Shown: positions 19,127 through 28,366, counted from the stretch's first letter. The stretch: 64,000 nt of DNA from an uncultured Allomuricauda sp. (GCF_947501165.1 NZ_CANMUU010000001.1:930001-994000), one strand, 5' to 3'. The notes: generated by a model not told the origin, from the letters alone. Numbers and translations: made by a program.

Positions 19127-19534
19127 TTATTTTTTCAACAAATCACGAATTTCTGCAAGTAATTCTTCCTGCGATGGTCCTTTTGGTGGTTCTGGAGCCG
19201 GTTCCTCTTTCTTCTTCATTTTATTGACCCCTTTTACAACCATAAACATTACAAAGGCCACTATGAGGAAATCAATAACATTGGTTAAAAATGCTCCATA
19301 GAGCACAGCAATTTCCCCTACTTTTTCGCCGGCGTCGTTCATCGTTCCTTCTTTTACTACGTATTTTAAATCATTGAAATCGGAATTGAACAACAACCCG
19401 ATAAGCGGAGAAACAATTCCACCTGTGAAGGAAGATACAACTTTGTTGAAAGCGGCACCCATGACAAAACCTACGGCAATATCCACCAGGTTTCCTTTCA
19501 TGGCGAAATCCTTAAATTCTTTCAGAAATCCCAT
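19127..19534 (-). CDS. mscL: Large-conductance mechanosensitive channel
   Basis: A 135-residue channel subunit that opens under membrane tension to release solutes during osmotic downshock. The family start MGFLKEFKDFAMKGNLVDIAVGFVMG contains the N-terminal helix and first membrane helix; the second helix is NVIDFLIVAFVMFMVVKGVN, followed by a basic segment and a C-terminal coiled coil (QEELLAEIRDLLKK). Length is typical. It follows alr by 85 bases and may be cotranscribed with tdk and alr. Confidence 0.97.
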   Translation of the reverse strand: MGFLKEFKDFAMKGNLVDIAVGFVMGAAFNKVVSSFTGGIVSPLIGLLFNSDFNDLKYVVKEGTMNDAGEKVGEIAVLYGAFLTNVIDFLIVAFVMFMVVKGVNKMKKKEEPAPEPPKGPSQEELLAEIRDLLKK

Positions 19535-19619
19535 TTTTATAGTTTTTTAATGTGGTTAATACCCCCAAAGTACAGAAAAAAAGCACTTTTTCACACAAAG
19601 GGTGCCGAAAAAATGGGAT

Positions 19620-20723
19620 TTATCGAATTATTCGCTTTACCCGTTGAGAGATGGCCGTCAAAATTTCATAGGAAATGGTTTGGGCAGAAGATGCAAAGCT
19701 TTCTGCAGGATTTGCTTTGCCAAAAACCAAAACTTCATCGCCTTCAACACAGTCAATCCCTGTCACATCTACCATAATCATGTCCATACATACGTTTCCA
19801 ATAATTGGAGCCTGTTTTCCGTTAATAAGCACATGAGCTTTACCATTGCCGTATTGCCTTCCTATTCCATCGGCATGACCCAACGGAAGGGTGGCAGAGG
19901 TTCGATAACCTTCAGAACTGAATGCTCTATTGTATCCCACGGTTTCTCCAGGCTCTATTTTGTGCATCTGGGAAATAATGGTTTTTAATTGGGCCACCGG
20001 CTTTAGGTTTTTATCCTCAACAGCACTATTGCCATAACCATATAGACCAATGCCACTGCGGACCATTTCAAACTGGCCTTGCGGATAATTGATAATACCA
20101 GATGTATTCAGCATATGTCTAAATGGACGGTAATCCAGCTTTTCATACAAATCTGAGCTTATGCCTTGGAAAGTGTTGATTTGGTTTTCGCTGAATACCT
20201 TCTCATTAGAATCTTCCGATGCCGCCAAATGTGAAAATATTGAAGTGATTTTTATAGCGTTGCAGTCTTTCAATTTCTCAACAATATGGTCAACATCAGT
20301 TTCCCAAAAACCCAATCGGTTAAGTCCTGTATTGAATTTAATATGAACGGGATAATTGTCTAGCTTTTTTTCTTTGGAAGTGGTTAAAAACTGTTCAAGT
20401 ATTTTGGGAGAATACAGACTGGGTTCCAATTGATTCGCTATCAAAGAATCAAAATTGACTTCTTGGGGATGGAGCACCAAAATGGGTGCGGTTATGCCTG
20501 CTTCGCGAAGCAATATCCCTTCTTTCACATAGGCCACTGCAAAATAGTCGGCACCTAAATCTTCCATTTTTTTTGCAATGGTAATCATGTCGCTTCCATA
20601 GGCGAAAGCTTTAACCACAGCCAAAAACTTGGTTTGTGGGCGTAGTTTTGATTTGAGATAGTTGTAGTTATGGGCTAGGGCATCCAGGTCAATTTCCAGG
20701 ACGGTCTCACCAACTTTATCCAT
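19620..20723 (-). CDS. alr: Alanine racemase
   Basis: A 367-residue PLP enzyme making D-alanine for peptidoglycan. The PLP-lysine lies in [11 protein letters not shown] (residues about 37-44) where many homologues have VKANAYGHG; the catalytic Tyr of the other face is in [10 protein letters not shown] near residue 260. The length matches stand-alone Alr, so this is not the MurF-Alr fusion seen in some Bacteroidota. Its start overlaps the tdk stop by 8 bases, implying translational coupling. Confidence 0.95.
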   Translation of the reverse strand: MDKVGETVLEIDLDALAHNYNYLKSKLRPQTKFLAVVKAFAYGSDMITIAKKMEDLGADYFAVAYVKEGILLREAGITAPILVLHPQEVNFDSLIANQLEPSLYSPKILEQFLTTSKEKKLDNYPVHIKFNTGLNRLGFWETDVDHIVEKLKDCNAIKITSIFSHLAASEDSNEKVFSENQINTFQGISSDLYEKLDYRPFRHMLNTSGIINYPQGQFEMVRSGIGLYGYGNSAVEDKNLKPVAQLKTIISQMHKIEPGETVGYNRAFSSEGYRTSATLPLGHADGIGRQYGNGKAHVLINGKQAPIIGNVCMDMIMVDVTGIDCVEGDEVLVFGKANPAESFASSAQTISYEILTAISQRVKRIIR

Positions 20724-21360
20724 TGGCCGTTTTCTTTTTTGGGGTGACCTCTTCGGCCTCTACATCCATTTTACTTACTTTTTCTTTGAGCATGGCCTTG
20801 TAGAAAGCAGCTCTGCTCAAGGGCTCATATTCCCCGGTTTCTCCTAAAAGGACCAAATTGTCATTGTCAGCTTTTCTAAAACTATAGTTAGCTAAATTTC
20901 CTGTTCGTGTACAAACAGCATGCACCTTAGTAACGTATTCTGCTGTGGCCATTAATGCAGGCATAGGACCAAAAGGATTTCCCTTAAAATCCATATCCAA
21001 GCCAGCAACCACTACACGAACCCCTCTATTGGCCAAATCATTGCAAACCGTTACTATTTCATCATCGAAGAACTGGGCCTCATCAATACCCACAACGTCG
21101 CAGTCATCAGCAAGCAACCGAATGTTGGCAGCAGCCGGTACAGGAGTAGACCTAATCTCATTAGAATCATGGGAAACTACCATATCTTCATGATATCGGG
21201 TATCAACTATAGGTTTAAAGATTTCAACCTTCTGCTTGGCAAACTTGGCGCGTTTTAAGCGTCGGATAAGCTCTTCGGTCTTACCGGAAAACATGGAACC
21301 GCAGATAACCTCTATCCATCCAAACTGTTCTTCTGGGTTTACCGTATTTTCGAGAAACAT
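20716..21360 (-). CDS. tdk: Thymidine kinase
   Basis: A 214-residue type II thymidine kinase of the dTMP salvage pathway. P-loop [17 protein letters not shown] at about residues 21-37, the DEAQFFD motif (GIDEAQFFD near 91) with the catalytic Glu, and the C-terminal lasso region. The zinc cysteines of many homologues are reduced: only one Cys (AVCTRTG) is evident. A charged tail ([12 protein letters not shown]) ends the protein. First gene of the tdk-alr pair. Confidence 0.95.
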   Translation of the reverse strand: MFLENTVNPEEQFGWIEVICGSMFSGKTEELIRRLKRAKFAKQKVEIFKPIVDTRYHEDMVVSHDSNEIRSTPVPAAANIRLLADDCDVVGIDEAQFFDDEIVTVCNDLANRGVRVVVAGLDMDFKGNPFGPMPALMATAEYVTKVHAVCTRTGNLANYSFRKADNDNLVLLGETGEYEPLSRAAFYKAMLKEKVSKMDVEAEEVTPKKKTANG

Positions 21361-21371
21361 ACTGTACTTTT

Positions 21372-21397
21372 AAACGAAAAGGGTAGTACTTTCGTTT
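21372..21397 (-). promoter_or_regulatory. Inverted repeat in the tdk leader
   Basis: AAACGAAA (21372-21379) / TTTCGTTT (21390-21397), a perfect 8-base inverted repeat with a 10-base loop, ending 12 bases upstream of the tdk start codon. It lies downstream of the presumed promoter -7 box at 21415, so it would be in the mRNA leader as a hairpin, or be an operator. Confidence 0.4.
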
Positions 21398-21414
21398 TAT
21401 ATTAAGACAAAACA

Positions 21415-21422
21415 CAAAGCTA
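21415..21422 (-). promoter_or_regulatory. Promoter -7 element for tdk-alr
   Basis: Minus-strand TAGCTTTG is a perfect TAnnTTTG box, with a predicted start near 21408 and a leader of about 48 bases. No clear TTG is present 19-21 bases upstream, so support is moderate. Confidence 0.4.
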
Positions 21423-21517
21423 CTAAAAAAATAAGCCCTCTTACAGGGATAAAATTTAACCTTTTGTTCTTAGAAGGATTATCAAAATGGACTTATTTTT
21501 ATAAAAAGATTTAAGCG

Positions 21518-22192
21518 ATGGTTAGGAAGCTACGGGAAGAATTGATCAAACTATCCACTGATATCATCACGGCAAGAGAAGATAAGCAGTTGATTGAGTT
21601 GTATGATAAGGCTAAAGAAGTCTATGAGAAGTTGGCGGTATTGAAGTTTATCGATGAAAAATTGAGCGATATTGAAGTTGATGTTTCCAAAAATGTGTTG
21701 GCTTCTCGTTTTGAGAAATTGGCCAATACTGTAATGAGCGGTAACACGGCTGTCCCTGAAAATAACCCTCACAATGAGGACATTATTACTCCGGGGATGG
21801 ATACCATTAAGGATATGGTTTCGGAAATGCCTACGGATACGGCAGTAGAACATTTTTTCGCGGAGTTTGTGGCCAAACCGGAAAAACCCAAAAATGACAA
21901 GGAGATTTTTACAGAATCCAATACGGAGTCCACAGTAAAAAAATCGTTGAACGATTCATTCATAAAAGACTATCAAATTGGATTGAATGACAAACTAGCT
22001 TTTGTCAAGCATCTTTTTAACGAGAACGCCAAGGAGTATGAAAAAGTGGTAAATCAGTTAAACACTATTGAAACTGAGGAACGTTCCAAGGCTTTCATTA
22101 CTAATTTGGTAAAACCAGAATACAATAACTGGGAGGGTAAAGAGGATTACGAATCTCGTTTTATGACCTTGATAGAAAGACGCTTCGCATAA
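21518..22192 (+). CDS. Conserved flavobacterial protein, unknown function
   Basis: A 224-residue cytoplasmic protein without known domains. It has a helical N-terminal part (residues 1-75), a low-complexity middle with many D, T and P, and a C-terminal block that I recall as conserved in many Bacteroidota: LNDKLAFVKHLFN followed by VNQLNTIET and VKPEYNNWEGKEDYESRFM. It stands divergent from tdk and is followed by a DoxX-like gene. No enzyme motif is present. Gene confidence is high, function unknown. Confidence 0.85.
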   Translation: MVRKLREELIKLSTDIITAREDKQLIELYDKAKEVYEKLAVLKFIDEKLSDIEVDVSKNVLASRFEKLANTVMSGNTAVPENNPHNEDIITPGMDTIKDMVSEMPTDTAVEHFFAEFVAKPEKPKNDKEIFTESNTESTVKKSLNDSFIKDYQIGLNDKLAFVKHLFNENAKEYEKVVNQLNTIETEERSKAFITNLVKPEYNNWEGKEDYESRFMTLIERRFA

Positions 22193-22256
22193 ACCAAAAA
22201 CACTTCTCGGTTACTTTTTATACTTTTAGGGAAGTTCATCCCTAAACCTAACTAAG

Positions 22257-22613
22257 ATGAAAGGTGTTAAAATTGCCTATTGGCTGTCTACAGTTTTGTT
22301 GACGGCTATCATGTGTTTTTCAGCCTATAATTATTTTTTTAACAACGAAATGATTCGTGGTTTTTTTGAAGCCATGGGCTATCCTACCTATTTGATTTAC
22401 CCTATGGCCATTGTCAAACTCTTAGGCCTTATTGCCGTTTGGGGGAACCTTTCCAAATGGCTCAGAGAGTGGGCCTATGCCGGATTCTTCTTTAACTCCA
22501 TTTTGGCCTTTTTTGCGCATGTTATGATTGGTGATGGACAACAAATGGGTGCCGTTCTAGCCTTCATCTTTGTACTTACCTCGTATTTCACAGCAAAAAA
22601 AGTAAGGCCTTAA
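22257..22613 (+). CDS. DoxX-like four-helix membrane protein
   Basis: A 118-residue integral membrane protein with four predicted helices (about 5-27, 43-62, 68-85 and 92-112). The pattern YPTYLIYPMAIVKLLGLIAVW and the final YFTAKK fit the DoxX-like family of small membrane proteins found across Bacteroidota. Role in redox or surfactant-like processes is reported for relatives but cannot be assigned here. It lies 9 bases upstream of rsmI and is probably cotranscribed with it. Confidence 0.82.
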   Translation: MKGVKIAYWLSTVLLTAIMCFSAYNYFFNNEMIRGFFEAMGYPTYLIYPMAIVKLLGLIAVWGNLSKWLREWAYAGFFFNSILAFFAHVMIGDGQQMGAVLAFIFVLTSYFTAKKVRP

Positions 22614-22622
22614 CTTTGGCCC

Positions 22623-23291
22623 ATGGGAAAACTGTTTTTGGTTCCAACACCGATAGGAAATCTTGAGGATATGACCTTTAGAGCCATTAAGGTCTTAAAA
22701 GAGGTGGATTTGATTTTAGCTGAGGACACACGCACCAGCGGAAAGCTGCTAAAGCATTTTGAGATTGACACGCCTTTGCAAAGCCATCATATGCACAATG
22801 AGCACAAACAGCTTGAAGCCATGGTGGAACGATTAAAAGGAGGAGCTACTCTGGCCCTGATTTCTGATGCGGGTACGCCTGCCATCTCGGATCCTGGATT
22901 TTTGTTGACGCGAGCCTGCGTGCAAAATAATATTGAGGTGGAGTGTTTGCCTGGGGCTACCGCTTTTGTGCCTGCTTTGGTAAATAGCGGTCTTCCTAAC
23001 GACCGATTTGTTTTTGAGGGATTTTTGCCCGTTAAGAAAGGAAGGCAGACACGGCTAGAGGCACTTTCTGAAGAAAAACGAACCTTGGTTTTTTACGAAT
23101 CACCTCATAAGTTGATAAAAACATTGACGCAGTTTGGTGAATATTTTGGAGCGGATAGACAAGTTTCAGTCTCGCGTGAATTAACTAAAATGTATGAAGA
23201 AACTGTCCGAGGAACGGTGTCTGAGGTTTTGAAGCATTTTAAAGCAAAATCGCCTAAGGGTGAGTTTGTTATTGTGGTAGGGGGAAAATAA
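22623..23291 (+). CDS. rsmI: 16S rRNA (cytidine(1402)-2'-O)-methyltransferase
   Basis: A 222-residue SAM-dependent enzyme that methylates the ribose of C1402 in the decoding centre of 16S rRNA. The family start LFLVPTPIGNLEDMTFRA, EDTRTSGKLL (residues about 36-45), LISDAGTPAISDPGF (about 79-93) and LPGATAFVPAL are the diagnostic motifs of the tetrapyrrole-methylase fold. It is shorter than the E. coli protein (286) because it lacks the C-terminal extension, as usual in this phylum. It sits 2 bases before the next gene. Confidence 0.95.
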   Translation: MGKLFLVPTPIGNLEDMTFRAIKVLKEVDLILAEDTRTSGKLLKHFEIDTPLQSHHMHNEHKQLEAMVERLKGGATLALISDAGTPAISDPGFLLTRACVQNNIEVECLPGATAFVPALVNSGLPNDRFVFEGFLPVKKGRQTRLEALSEEKRTLVFYESPHKLIKTLTQFGEYFGADRQVSVSRELTKMYEETVRGTVSEVLKHFKAKSPKGEFVIVVGGK

Positions 23292-23293
23292 TC

Positions 23294-23869
23294 ATGAAAC
23301 AACTACTTTCTGATATTCGCAACTGCGAGATATGTAAATCAAGTCTCCCCTTAGGTCCCAGACCCATAGTGGCAGGTCATCCAGAATCCAAAATTTTGAT
23401 TATTGGCCATGCCCCTGGCACCAAGGTGCATAAAACTGGGGTCCCTTGGGATGATCAAAGTGGAAAGCAGCTTAGAAAATGGATGGGTATTTCGGATGAG
23501 GTGTTTTATGACGAAACCAAAATTGCCCAAATGCCCATGGGGTTTTGTTATCCTGGCAAGGGAAAATCTGGAGACCTCCCTCCTAGACCCGAATGCGCTC
23601 CGCAATGGCACGATATACTTCTGGAACAAATGCCTAACATGAAGCTTACTATTTTAATAGGCCAATATTCACAAAAACGTTACTTGGGTAACAAAAGGGA
23701 AAGAAACCTAACGGAAACAGTCAGGAATTTTAAAAACTATGCCCCTGAATACTTTGTGTTACCGCATCCCTCGCCACGAAACTATTTTTGGATACGCAAA
23801 AATCCTTGGTTTGAAGAAACTGTTATCCCAGAACTTCAAAAACAAATACGCAAACATTTAAATACCTAA
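23294..23869 (+). CDS. Uracil-DNA glycosylase family protein, Fe-S type
   Basis: A 191-residue DNA-repair glycosylase of the UDG superfamily. Cysteines at 11, 14, 85 and 101 give the spacing C-x2-C-x70-C-x15-C, the pattern that binds a 4Fe-4S cluster in family 4 and related UDGs. Active-site motifs are GHAPGTKVHKTG (residues 38-49; GEAPG in family 4) and HPSPRN near residue 157. The His in place of Glu in motif 1 suggests a divergent subfamily whose base specificity cannot be stated. Starts 2 bases after rsmI. Confidence 0.85.
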   Translation: MKQLLSDIRNCEICKSSLPLGPRPIVAGHPESKILIIGHAPGTKVHKTGVPWDDQSGKQLRKWMGISDEVFYDETKIAQMPMGFCYPGKGKSGDLPPRPECAPQWHDILLEQMPNMKLTILIGQYSQKRYLGNKRERNLTETVRNFKNYAPEYFVLPHPSPRNYFWIRKNPWFEETVIPELQKQIRKHLNT

Positions 23870-23872
23870 ACC

Positions 23873-23916
23873 GTCACTTCGAGTGAAATTCTGAAAGAAT
23901 TTTGTATGGAGAACAA
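23873..23916. repeat. REP-like palindromic element, copy 1 (degenerate)
   Basis: Begins GTCACTTCGAG, contains the hairpin AAATTCT-GAA-AGAATTT, and ends GTATGGAGAA, a decayed form of the GTATCGAGAAGTCT end seen in other copies. It directly follows the glycosylase gene. Confidence 0.7.
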
Positions 23917-23979
23917 GAAAGTTTTTGGATGTTGGTTTCAGTAGGAAACATTTCTTGGCAGAAGACTAAATGCTAAGGC

Positions 23980-24034
23980 GTCACTTCGAGTGTTTCCGAA
24001 GGACTTTGTACGAAGGAAACGTATCGAGAAGTCT
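23980..24034. repeat. REP-like palindromic element, copy 2
   Basis: GTCACTTCGAG at 23980-23990 and CGAGAAGTCT at 24025-24034. The inner part has the inverted pair GTTTCC / GGAAAC. It is 16 bases from the stop codon of the Crp-like gene on the other strand. Confidence 0.75.
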
Positions 24035-24050
24035 CTGAGGTTTTTAGATG

Positions 24051-24635
24051 TCAATACGTAACCGAAGCACGCAACCGACTAAAGGTTTCAGGTTTCATGT
24101 TGAGGTAGGAGGCCAGATATTTTTGGGGAATGACTTTGAGTTCCTCTGGACAGCGTTGCATAAAAGTGACGTAGCGTTGTTCTGCAGACATTGTGAGCAG
24201 TTCCACTTCGCGAAAGAGGCGCCCAAATAAAATGTCCTGAAAAAACAGATGCCCCCATTTGTGAAATTCAGGATGGGTCTCAAAAAGTTGATGATAATCC
24301 GAAAGATGAATACCTAAAAGGGTAGAGGGTTTCAAAGCCTCCAGGAAAGTAGAAGAGGGAGTTTGAGCAATAAAAGAATCGAACACCCCTGAAGGGCTTC
24401 CGGTATACGAAAACCCCAGGACCACTTTTTCTCCTTTTTCATTGAGAATGTACAGGGCCTGCACCCCTTCTAGAACGAAATAGAAGTAATGCTCAATGGA
24501 ACCGGCCTCGGTAATTAAGTCATATTGGTTAAAGCTTTTTTCAACCCAAAGCGAACGAAACCAAGATTCGTCAACATGATTAAAGTTGACATGTGGAAAA
24601 AAAGCTTTTACTTTTAGGAAAGTCACATCCTCCAT
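24051..24635 (-). CDS. Crp/Fnr-family transcriptional regulator
   Basis: A 194-residue regulator with an N-terminal cyclic-nucleotide-binding-like beta-roll (residues about 30-120, e.g. EHYFYFVLEGVQALYI) and a short C-terminal region with LASYLNMKPETFSRLRA, the recognition-helix pattern of flavobacterial Crp/Fnr proteins. No Fnr-type cysteines and no clear cAMP-binding RS pair are visible, so the ligand is unknown. It is divergent from the S41 protease gene. Confidence 0.87.
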   Translation of the reverse strand: MEDVTFLKVKAFFPHVNFNHVDESWFRSLWVEKSFNQYDLITEAGSIEHYFYFVLEGVQALYILNEKGEKVVLGFSYTGSPSGVFDSFIAQTPSSTFLEALKPSTLLGIHLSDYHQLFETHPEFHKWGHLFFQDILFGRLFREVELLTMSAEQRYVTFMQRCPEELKVIPQKYLASYLNMKPETFSRLRASVTY

Positions 24636-24735
24636 GCGACAAAAATATATTCATTTACTTATAAAACCGACCAAGACATTTTTTGTTGTAACGGAATTGC
24701 ATTTAATTCGTTTTTCAAAAAACCAACCTTAATAT

Positions 24736-26115
24736 ATGAAGTCATTTTTACCCTTCATCTTTTTATTTATCTCAAGCATTACGGTTTTTGGACAAACCAA
24801 ATTTTCTAAAAAGGATATTTTAGAAGACTTGGAAACGCTGCGAAGTTCTTTGGAGGAAACCCACTTTAACTTATATGCCTACACCTCTCAGCAGAGTTTT
24901 GAGAAGACCTACCATGGAATCAAAAAAGACATTCAACAAGATTCATTAAGCTTGTTGGAAAGCACAAATCTGTTTCAGCAGCTAATATCTGTGGTAAACA
25001 ATGGCCATACTTTTATCGACTTTCCTGCACAATCTTATATAGGGTATGTACAATCTGGCGGAACCATCTTCCCTTTGGAAATTGTATTTGAAAATAATAG
25101 AGCTTACATACGAAAAAACTGGTCCAGTAATCAGGAGGTAGAAGCTGGATTGGAGATATTGAGCATCAACGGAAAATCTATTGATACTATTGCATCTTTG
25201 ATGTATCCTCAAATTTCTGCGGAAAGACCGTATTTCAAAAATGCCAAAATTGAGTTCTACTCTTTTCCCCGGTATTATTGGCAAGTTTTCGGAGAGCAGA
25301 ATGCTTTCACCATTGAGGTGAAGAAGAACGAAAAGATGCATTCCTATCAACTAGAATCAATAAAGGCTCTAGAGGACTTTGAAGCAAAAAGAAGCGAAAT
25401 ATTCTGGTCGGAAAGACAATTAAAATTCATTGATAAATCGGCGTATCTCAATCCAGGAGCTTTTTCAGGAGATGAAGAACAGTACAGGTCATTTATAGAT
25501 TCTTCTTTTATCGAAATTAAAAAAGCAGGCAGTAAAAATCTAATTATAGATTTAAGAAACAATACTGGGGGCAATGACAGCTTTAGTGATTATCTGGTGT
25601 CCCATATTGCCAATGAGCCTTTTAAATGGTGCTCTAGCTTTATGGTGAAAACAAGTAAGACCCTAAAGGAATTTACGCTCAAGAACAGCGATACAACAAC
25701 AACCTATTCTAAAGCAATACTTAGCCATAAGGATGGGGAAATCTATGCGCCCAAACTACCATTTTATGAGCCGCAAGAGAAAGAGAAACGATTCGGCGGA
25801 AAAGTATATGTGTTGGTCAATAGGCAATCTTATTCGCAATCTGCGGTTACTGCAGCACAAATACAAGATTATAATTGGGGAACCATAGTAGGTGAAGAAA
25901 CGGGGGAATACCCCTCATTGTATGCTTCTATTTTCCAATTTCCGTTGCCTAATACCGGCATTACCGTTAACGTGTCCAAAGGGCATATTGTTCGCGTAAA
26001 CGGAAGCGAAAAGGAAGAGGGTGTCATTCCAGACATTGTTATAACCGACCACCTTATTGATGATACAGATGAAATTTTAGAAGGATTGGTTGAGAGAATC
26101 CACAAAGCTGAGTAA
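24736..26115 (+). CDS. S41-family peptidase (C-terminal-processing-like), exported
   Basis: A 459-residue exported protein: signal peptide MKSFLPFIFLFISSITVFGQ, a helical domain to about residue 110, a PDZ-like middle (LEILSINGKSIDTIASLM) and an S41 tail-specific-protease domain with NLIIDLRNNTGGND, KVYVLVNRQSYSQSA (likely catalytic Ser in the S-x-S-x-S region) and GTIVGEETGE. The nearby Lys partner of the dyad is not obvious. Substrate is unknown. Gene is monocistronic and divergent from the Crp/Fnr gene. Confidence 0.88.
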   Translation: MKSFLPFIFLFISSITVFGQTKFSKKDILEDLETLRSSLEETHFNLYAYTSQQSFEKTYHGIKKDIQQDSLSLLESTNLFQQLISVVNNGHTFIDFPAQSYIGYVQSGGTIFPLEIVFENNRAYIRKNWSSNQEVEAGLEILSINGKSIDTIASLMYPQISAERPYFKNAKIEFYSFPRYYWQVFGEQNAFTIEVKKNEKMHSYQLESIKALEDFEAKRSEIFWSERQLKFIDKSAYLNPGAFSGDEEQYRSFIDSSFIEIKKAGSKNLIIDLRNNTGGNDSFSDYLVSHIANEPFKWCSSFMVKTSKTLKEFTLKNSDTTTTYSKAILSHKDGEIYAPKLPFYEPQEKEKRFGGKVYVLVNRQSYSQSAVTAAQIQDYNWGTIVGEETGEYPSLYASIFQFPLPNTGITVNVSKGHIVRVNGSEKEEGVIPDIVITDHLIDDTDEILEGLVERIHKAE

Positions 26116-26319
26116 GTCGAAGGCGTCAAAGTTTCTAAAAAAGGTGTGGATTGTGTAACAGACAGGTTGAATCTCCAGATGGACGTCCTGCATAGGAAAA
26201 ATTCAAGCAGCGCTTTTTGTCTTTTTTGAATCCTGACACACAGGGTGTTACCTAAATAAAAAAATTTAAGAAAAACGGTTGATGTTAATTTCATACAATT
26301 TCTGGGTTTGGTAACCTAC

Positions 26320-26327
26320 TACTTTTG
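26320..26327 (+). promoter_or_regulatory. Promoter -7 element upstream of the beta-lactamase-like gene
   Basis: TACTTTTG, a perfect TAnnTTTG, 20 bases before the ATG. The -33 region has no clear TTG at 19-21 bases, so the call is tentative. Confidence 0.35.
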
Positions 26328-26347
26328 GGGTTCAAATCAATCAGATA

Positions 26348-28069
26348 ATGAAAAGACATCAAGTATTCTTTTTAGTCCTATCCCTATTTTTAATTACAAG
26401 TTGCGCCCAAAAAAGCACACCACAACCCATTGAAGGGGAATGGATAGGCCACCTGCCCAATAAAAACAGTTTCAATTTTGAGGTGTCCTTGGAAAAATTG
26501 GACGACGATAAGCTCCATCTCACCCTAACCAATGGGGAAGTGCTTCTGGAGAAAACAGTAAAGTCATCCAATACCAACACCATTGAGTTTAATGTAAATG
26601 AACAGTTGTTTTTTAATTTAAAATATAGTGAAGACCAACACGCTCTTACGGGATTTATAAAGTCAGCCAGGTTTCTGTACCATGTGAACTTACCTCGCAC
26701 GGAAAGCAACAAATATGTCGGAGATTGGAATGCATTTATGGTAGATAATGGCCTGCAGTCCGACGATATAATGCTTTATACAGAATTGACAGAAGCTGAA
26801 GATTTGGTAGCCTATCCTTTTTTTGGAGATCAACGATTTCGTGGCGCTTGGGCCGAAGGTTTTAAACGGCAACGGGACACGCTTTTGTTCAAGGACGGTA
26901 ATACCGGTCTTAATTTTAGGGCCAAACTTTTGGATGGCACCATCGAACTCGAAATTTTATTGACTGATGTTTTGATAACCAAGACCAGTTTAACCCATAC
27001 CACAGAAGGTTGGGAATATTCCTCGAATGCAGTGGACCAATCGCAAAGCACAGATACGCCCGAGCAGCTAAAAGATGGTTGGGCCACGGCTAATGGCAAG
27101 GACGTTGGGGTGGATACCAAGCAACTGGACCGACTGATTCAAGATGTGCATGCGCAAAAGCTGGTGAATACCCACAGTGTTTTGATTTCCAAGCAAAACA
27201 AATTGGTTTTTGAAACCTATTTTGATGGGAACAGTGGCAACATTCCGCATGACCTGAGGTCGGCCTCAAAGAGCATTTCTTCGGCGGTGATTGGGATAGC
27301 GATTGATGAAGGGATTATCGAGAGTGTGGATGAAACCTTGTATAGTTTTATTCCAAAGGAATACCAACACACCAAGGACGACCAAAAAACAAAGATTCGG
27401 ATAAAGGACCTACTCACCATGAGCTCCGGCATGGATGTAAACAAGCTAGCTAGCGAGGATTATTATCAAAATCCGAGCAACCCCAACAGTTGGCTCCAAA
27501 CCGTTTTGGAAGCGCCCATGGTGAACGAACCGGGCACCTATTTCGATTATGGGTCTGCCAATCCCTTTTTGCTTGGGGTGTGCTTGAACGCACGTTTGGG
27601 CATGCCCATGGAGAACTATATGCACGAAAAACTGTTTGCCCCTTTGGGGATAACCAATTACATCAACCAGACGGATGACACGGAGCGTGTGCCGTATTTT
27701 GGTGGAGGGATCTTGTTGACCTCTAGGGATCTGCTCAAATTTGGACAGCTGTTTTTGAACCATGGCCAATGGAATGGAAAACAAGTTATCTCAGCGGAAT
27801 GGGTTGCCGAATCCTTTGGGAAGTATGGGCGTTTACAGGATACCCGAGACAAAAATGAATACGGTTACCTCTGGTGGCACGATACCTACAAGGTGAACGG
27901 AAAGGCCATAGCCGCCGTTGAGGCCCGGGGTGCTGGCGGGCAGTTTATCTTTATTCTGCCAGAGTTAGAAGCTGTAGTGGTGATGACCTCAGGGAACTTT
28001 AGAAACCGAAAAGGCAACCAACCTCGGGATATTTTACAGGAATATATTTTGCCTGCACTAGCCAATTAA
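26348..28069 (+). CDS. Serine hydrolase, class C beta-lactamase fold, lipoprotein
   Basis: A 573-residue predicted lipoprotein (lipobox ITSC near residue 19). The first 220 residues form a beta-rich domain, and from about 255 a beta-lactamase-related domain with nucleophile motif SASK (in DLRSASKSISS) and the YGSAN pattern for the second motif. Such proteins are esterases or D-amino-acid peptidases rather than antibiotic-degrading enzymes in most cases. Codon use in the second half is noticeably richer in G and C than in the first half, suggesting a domain join or local composition change. Followed by a REP-rich gap. Confidence 0.88.
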   Translation: MKRHQVFFLVLSLFLITSCAQKSTPQPIEGEWIGHLPNKNSFNFEVSLEKLDDDKLHLTLTNGEVLLEKTVKSSNTNTIEFNVNEQLFFNLKYSEDQHALTGFIKSARFLYHVNLPRTESNKYVGDWNAFMVDNGLQSDDIMLYTELTEAEDLVAYPFFGDQRFRGAWAEGFKRQRDTLLFKDGNTGLNFRAKLLDGTIELEILLTDVLITKTSLTHTTEGWEYSSNAVDQSQSTDTPEQLKDGWATANGKDVGVDTKQLDRLIQDVHAQKLVNTHSVLISKQNKLVFETYFDGNSGNIPHDLRSASKSISSAVIGIAIDEGIIESVDETLYSFIPKEYQHTKDDQKTKIRIKDLLTMSSGMDVNKLASEDYYQNPSNPNSWLQTVLEAPMVNEPGTYFDYGSANPFLLGVCLNARLGMPMENYMHEKLFAPLGITNYINQTDDTERVPYFGGGILLTSRDLLKFGQLFLNHGQWNGKQVISAEWVAESFGKYGRLQDTRDKNEYGYLWWHDTYKVNGKAIAAVEARGAGGQFIFILPELEAVVVMTSGNFRNRKGNQPRDILQEYILPALAN

Positions 28070-28243
28070 AGTAGTTCAGTAATCCTAAAAATTTCATCCT
28101 GGGCAAGCTCAAAAACGGGCTACTCAGGATGAAAATACAAACTCACTCCTCTCCCTAACTTGGACTTGAGTACAACGGACATAAGACACCCAACACCGGG
28201 TATCGAACATCAGACATCAGAAAAGAGAGAGTAGAGAAGGAAA

Positions 28244-28317
28244 TGTCACTTCGAGCGCAGTCGAGAAGTCTTTAAAGCTAAGTTCTTCAATAGGTCTCGA
28301 CTGCGCTCAATCTGACA
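28244..28317. repeat. REPIN-like pair of inverted palindromic elements
   Basis: TGTCACTTCGAGCGCAGTCGAGA at the left and TCTCGACTGCGCTC...TGACA at the right form an inverted pair. The 14-base arms GAGCGCAGTCGAGA (28253-28266) and TCTCGACTGCGCTC (28295-28308) are perfectly complementary, and the outer ends TGTCA/TGACA also pair. This is the arrangement of a REPIN (two REPs in opposite orientation). It lies in the 353-base gap 28070-28422, which otherwise holds only another REP copy and no gene that I can support. Confidence 0.8.
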
Positions 28318-28366
28318 GAAAACCACTCAACCTGACGGAAGTTTAGCTTTGCCAATCCCTAAAGCC

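Noticed and set aside
23870..24050. Possible CRISPR array from repeated GTCACTTCGAG
   Set aside because: Copies are two, palindromic, irregularly spaced and shared with other intergenic gaps; no spacers or cas genes.
24736..26115. Plain CtpA-type processing protease
   Set aside because: It is an S41 relative, but the usual catalytic Lys could not be placed, so a specific CtpA label is not justified.
26348..28069. Antibiotic resistance beta-lactamase
   Set aside because: It has the serine hydrolase fold with SxxK but also a large extra N-terminal domain and lacks clear class C features; esterase or peptidase activity is more likely.
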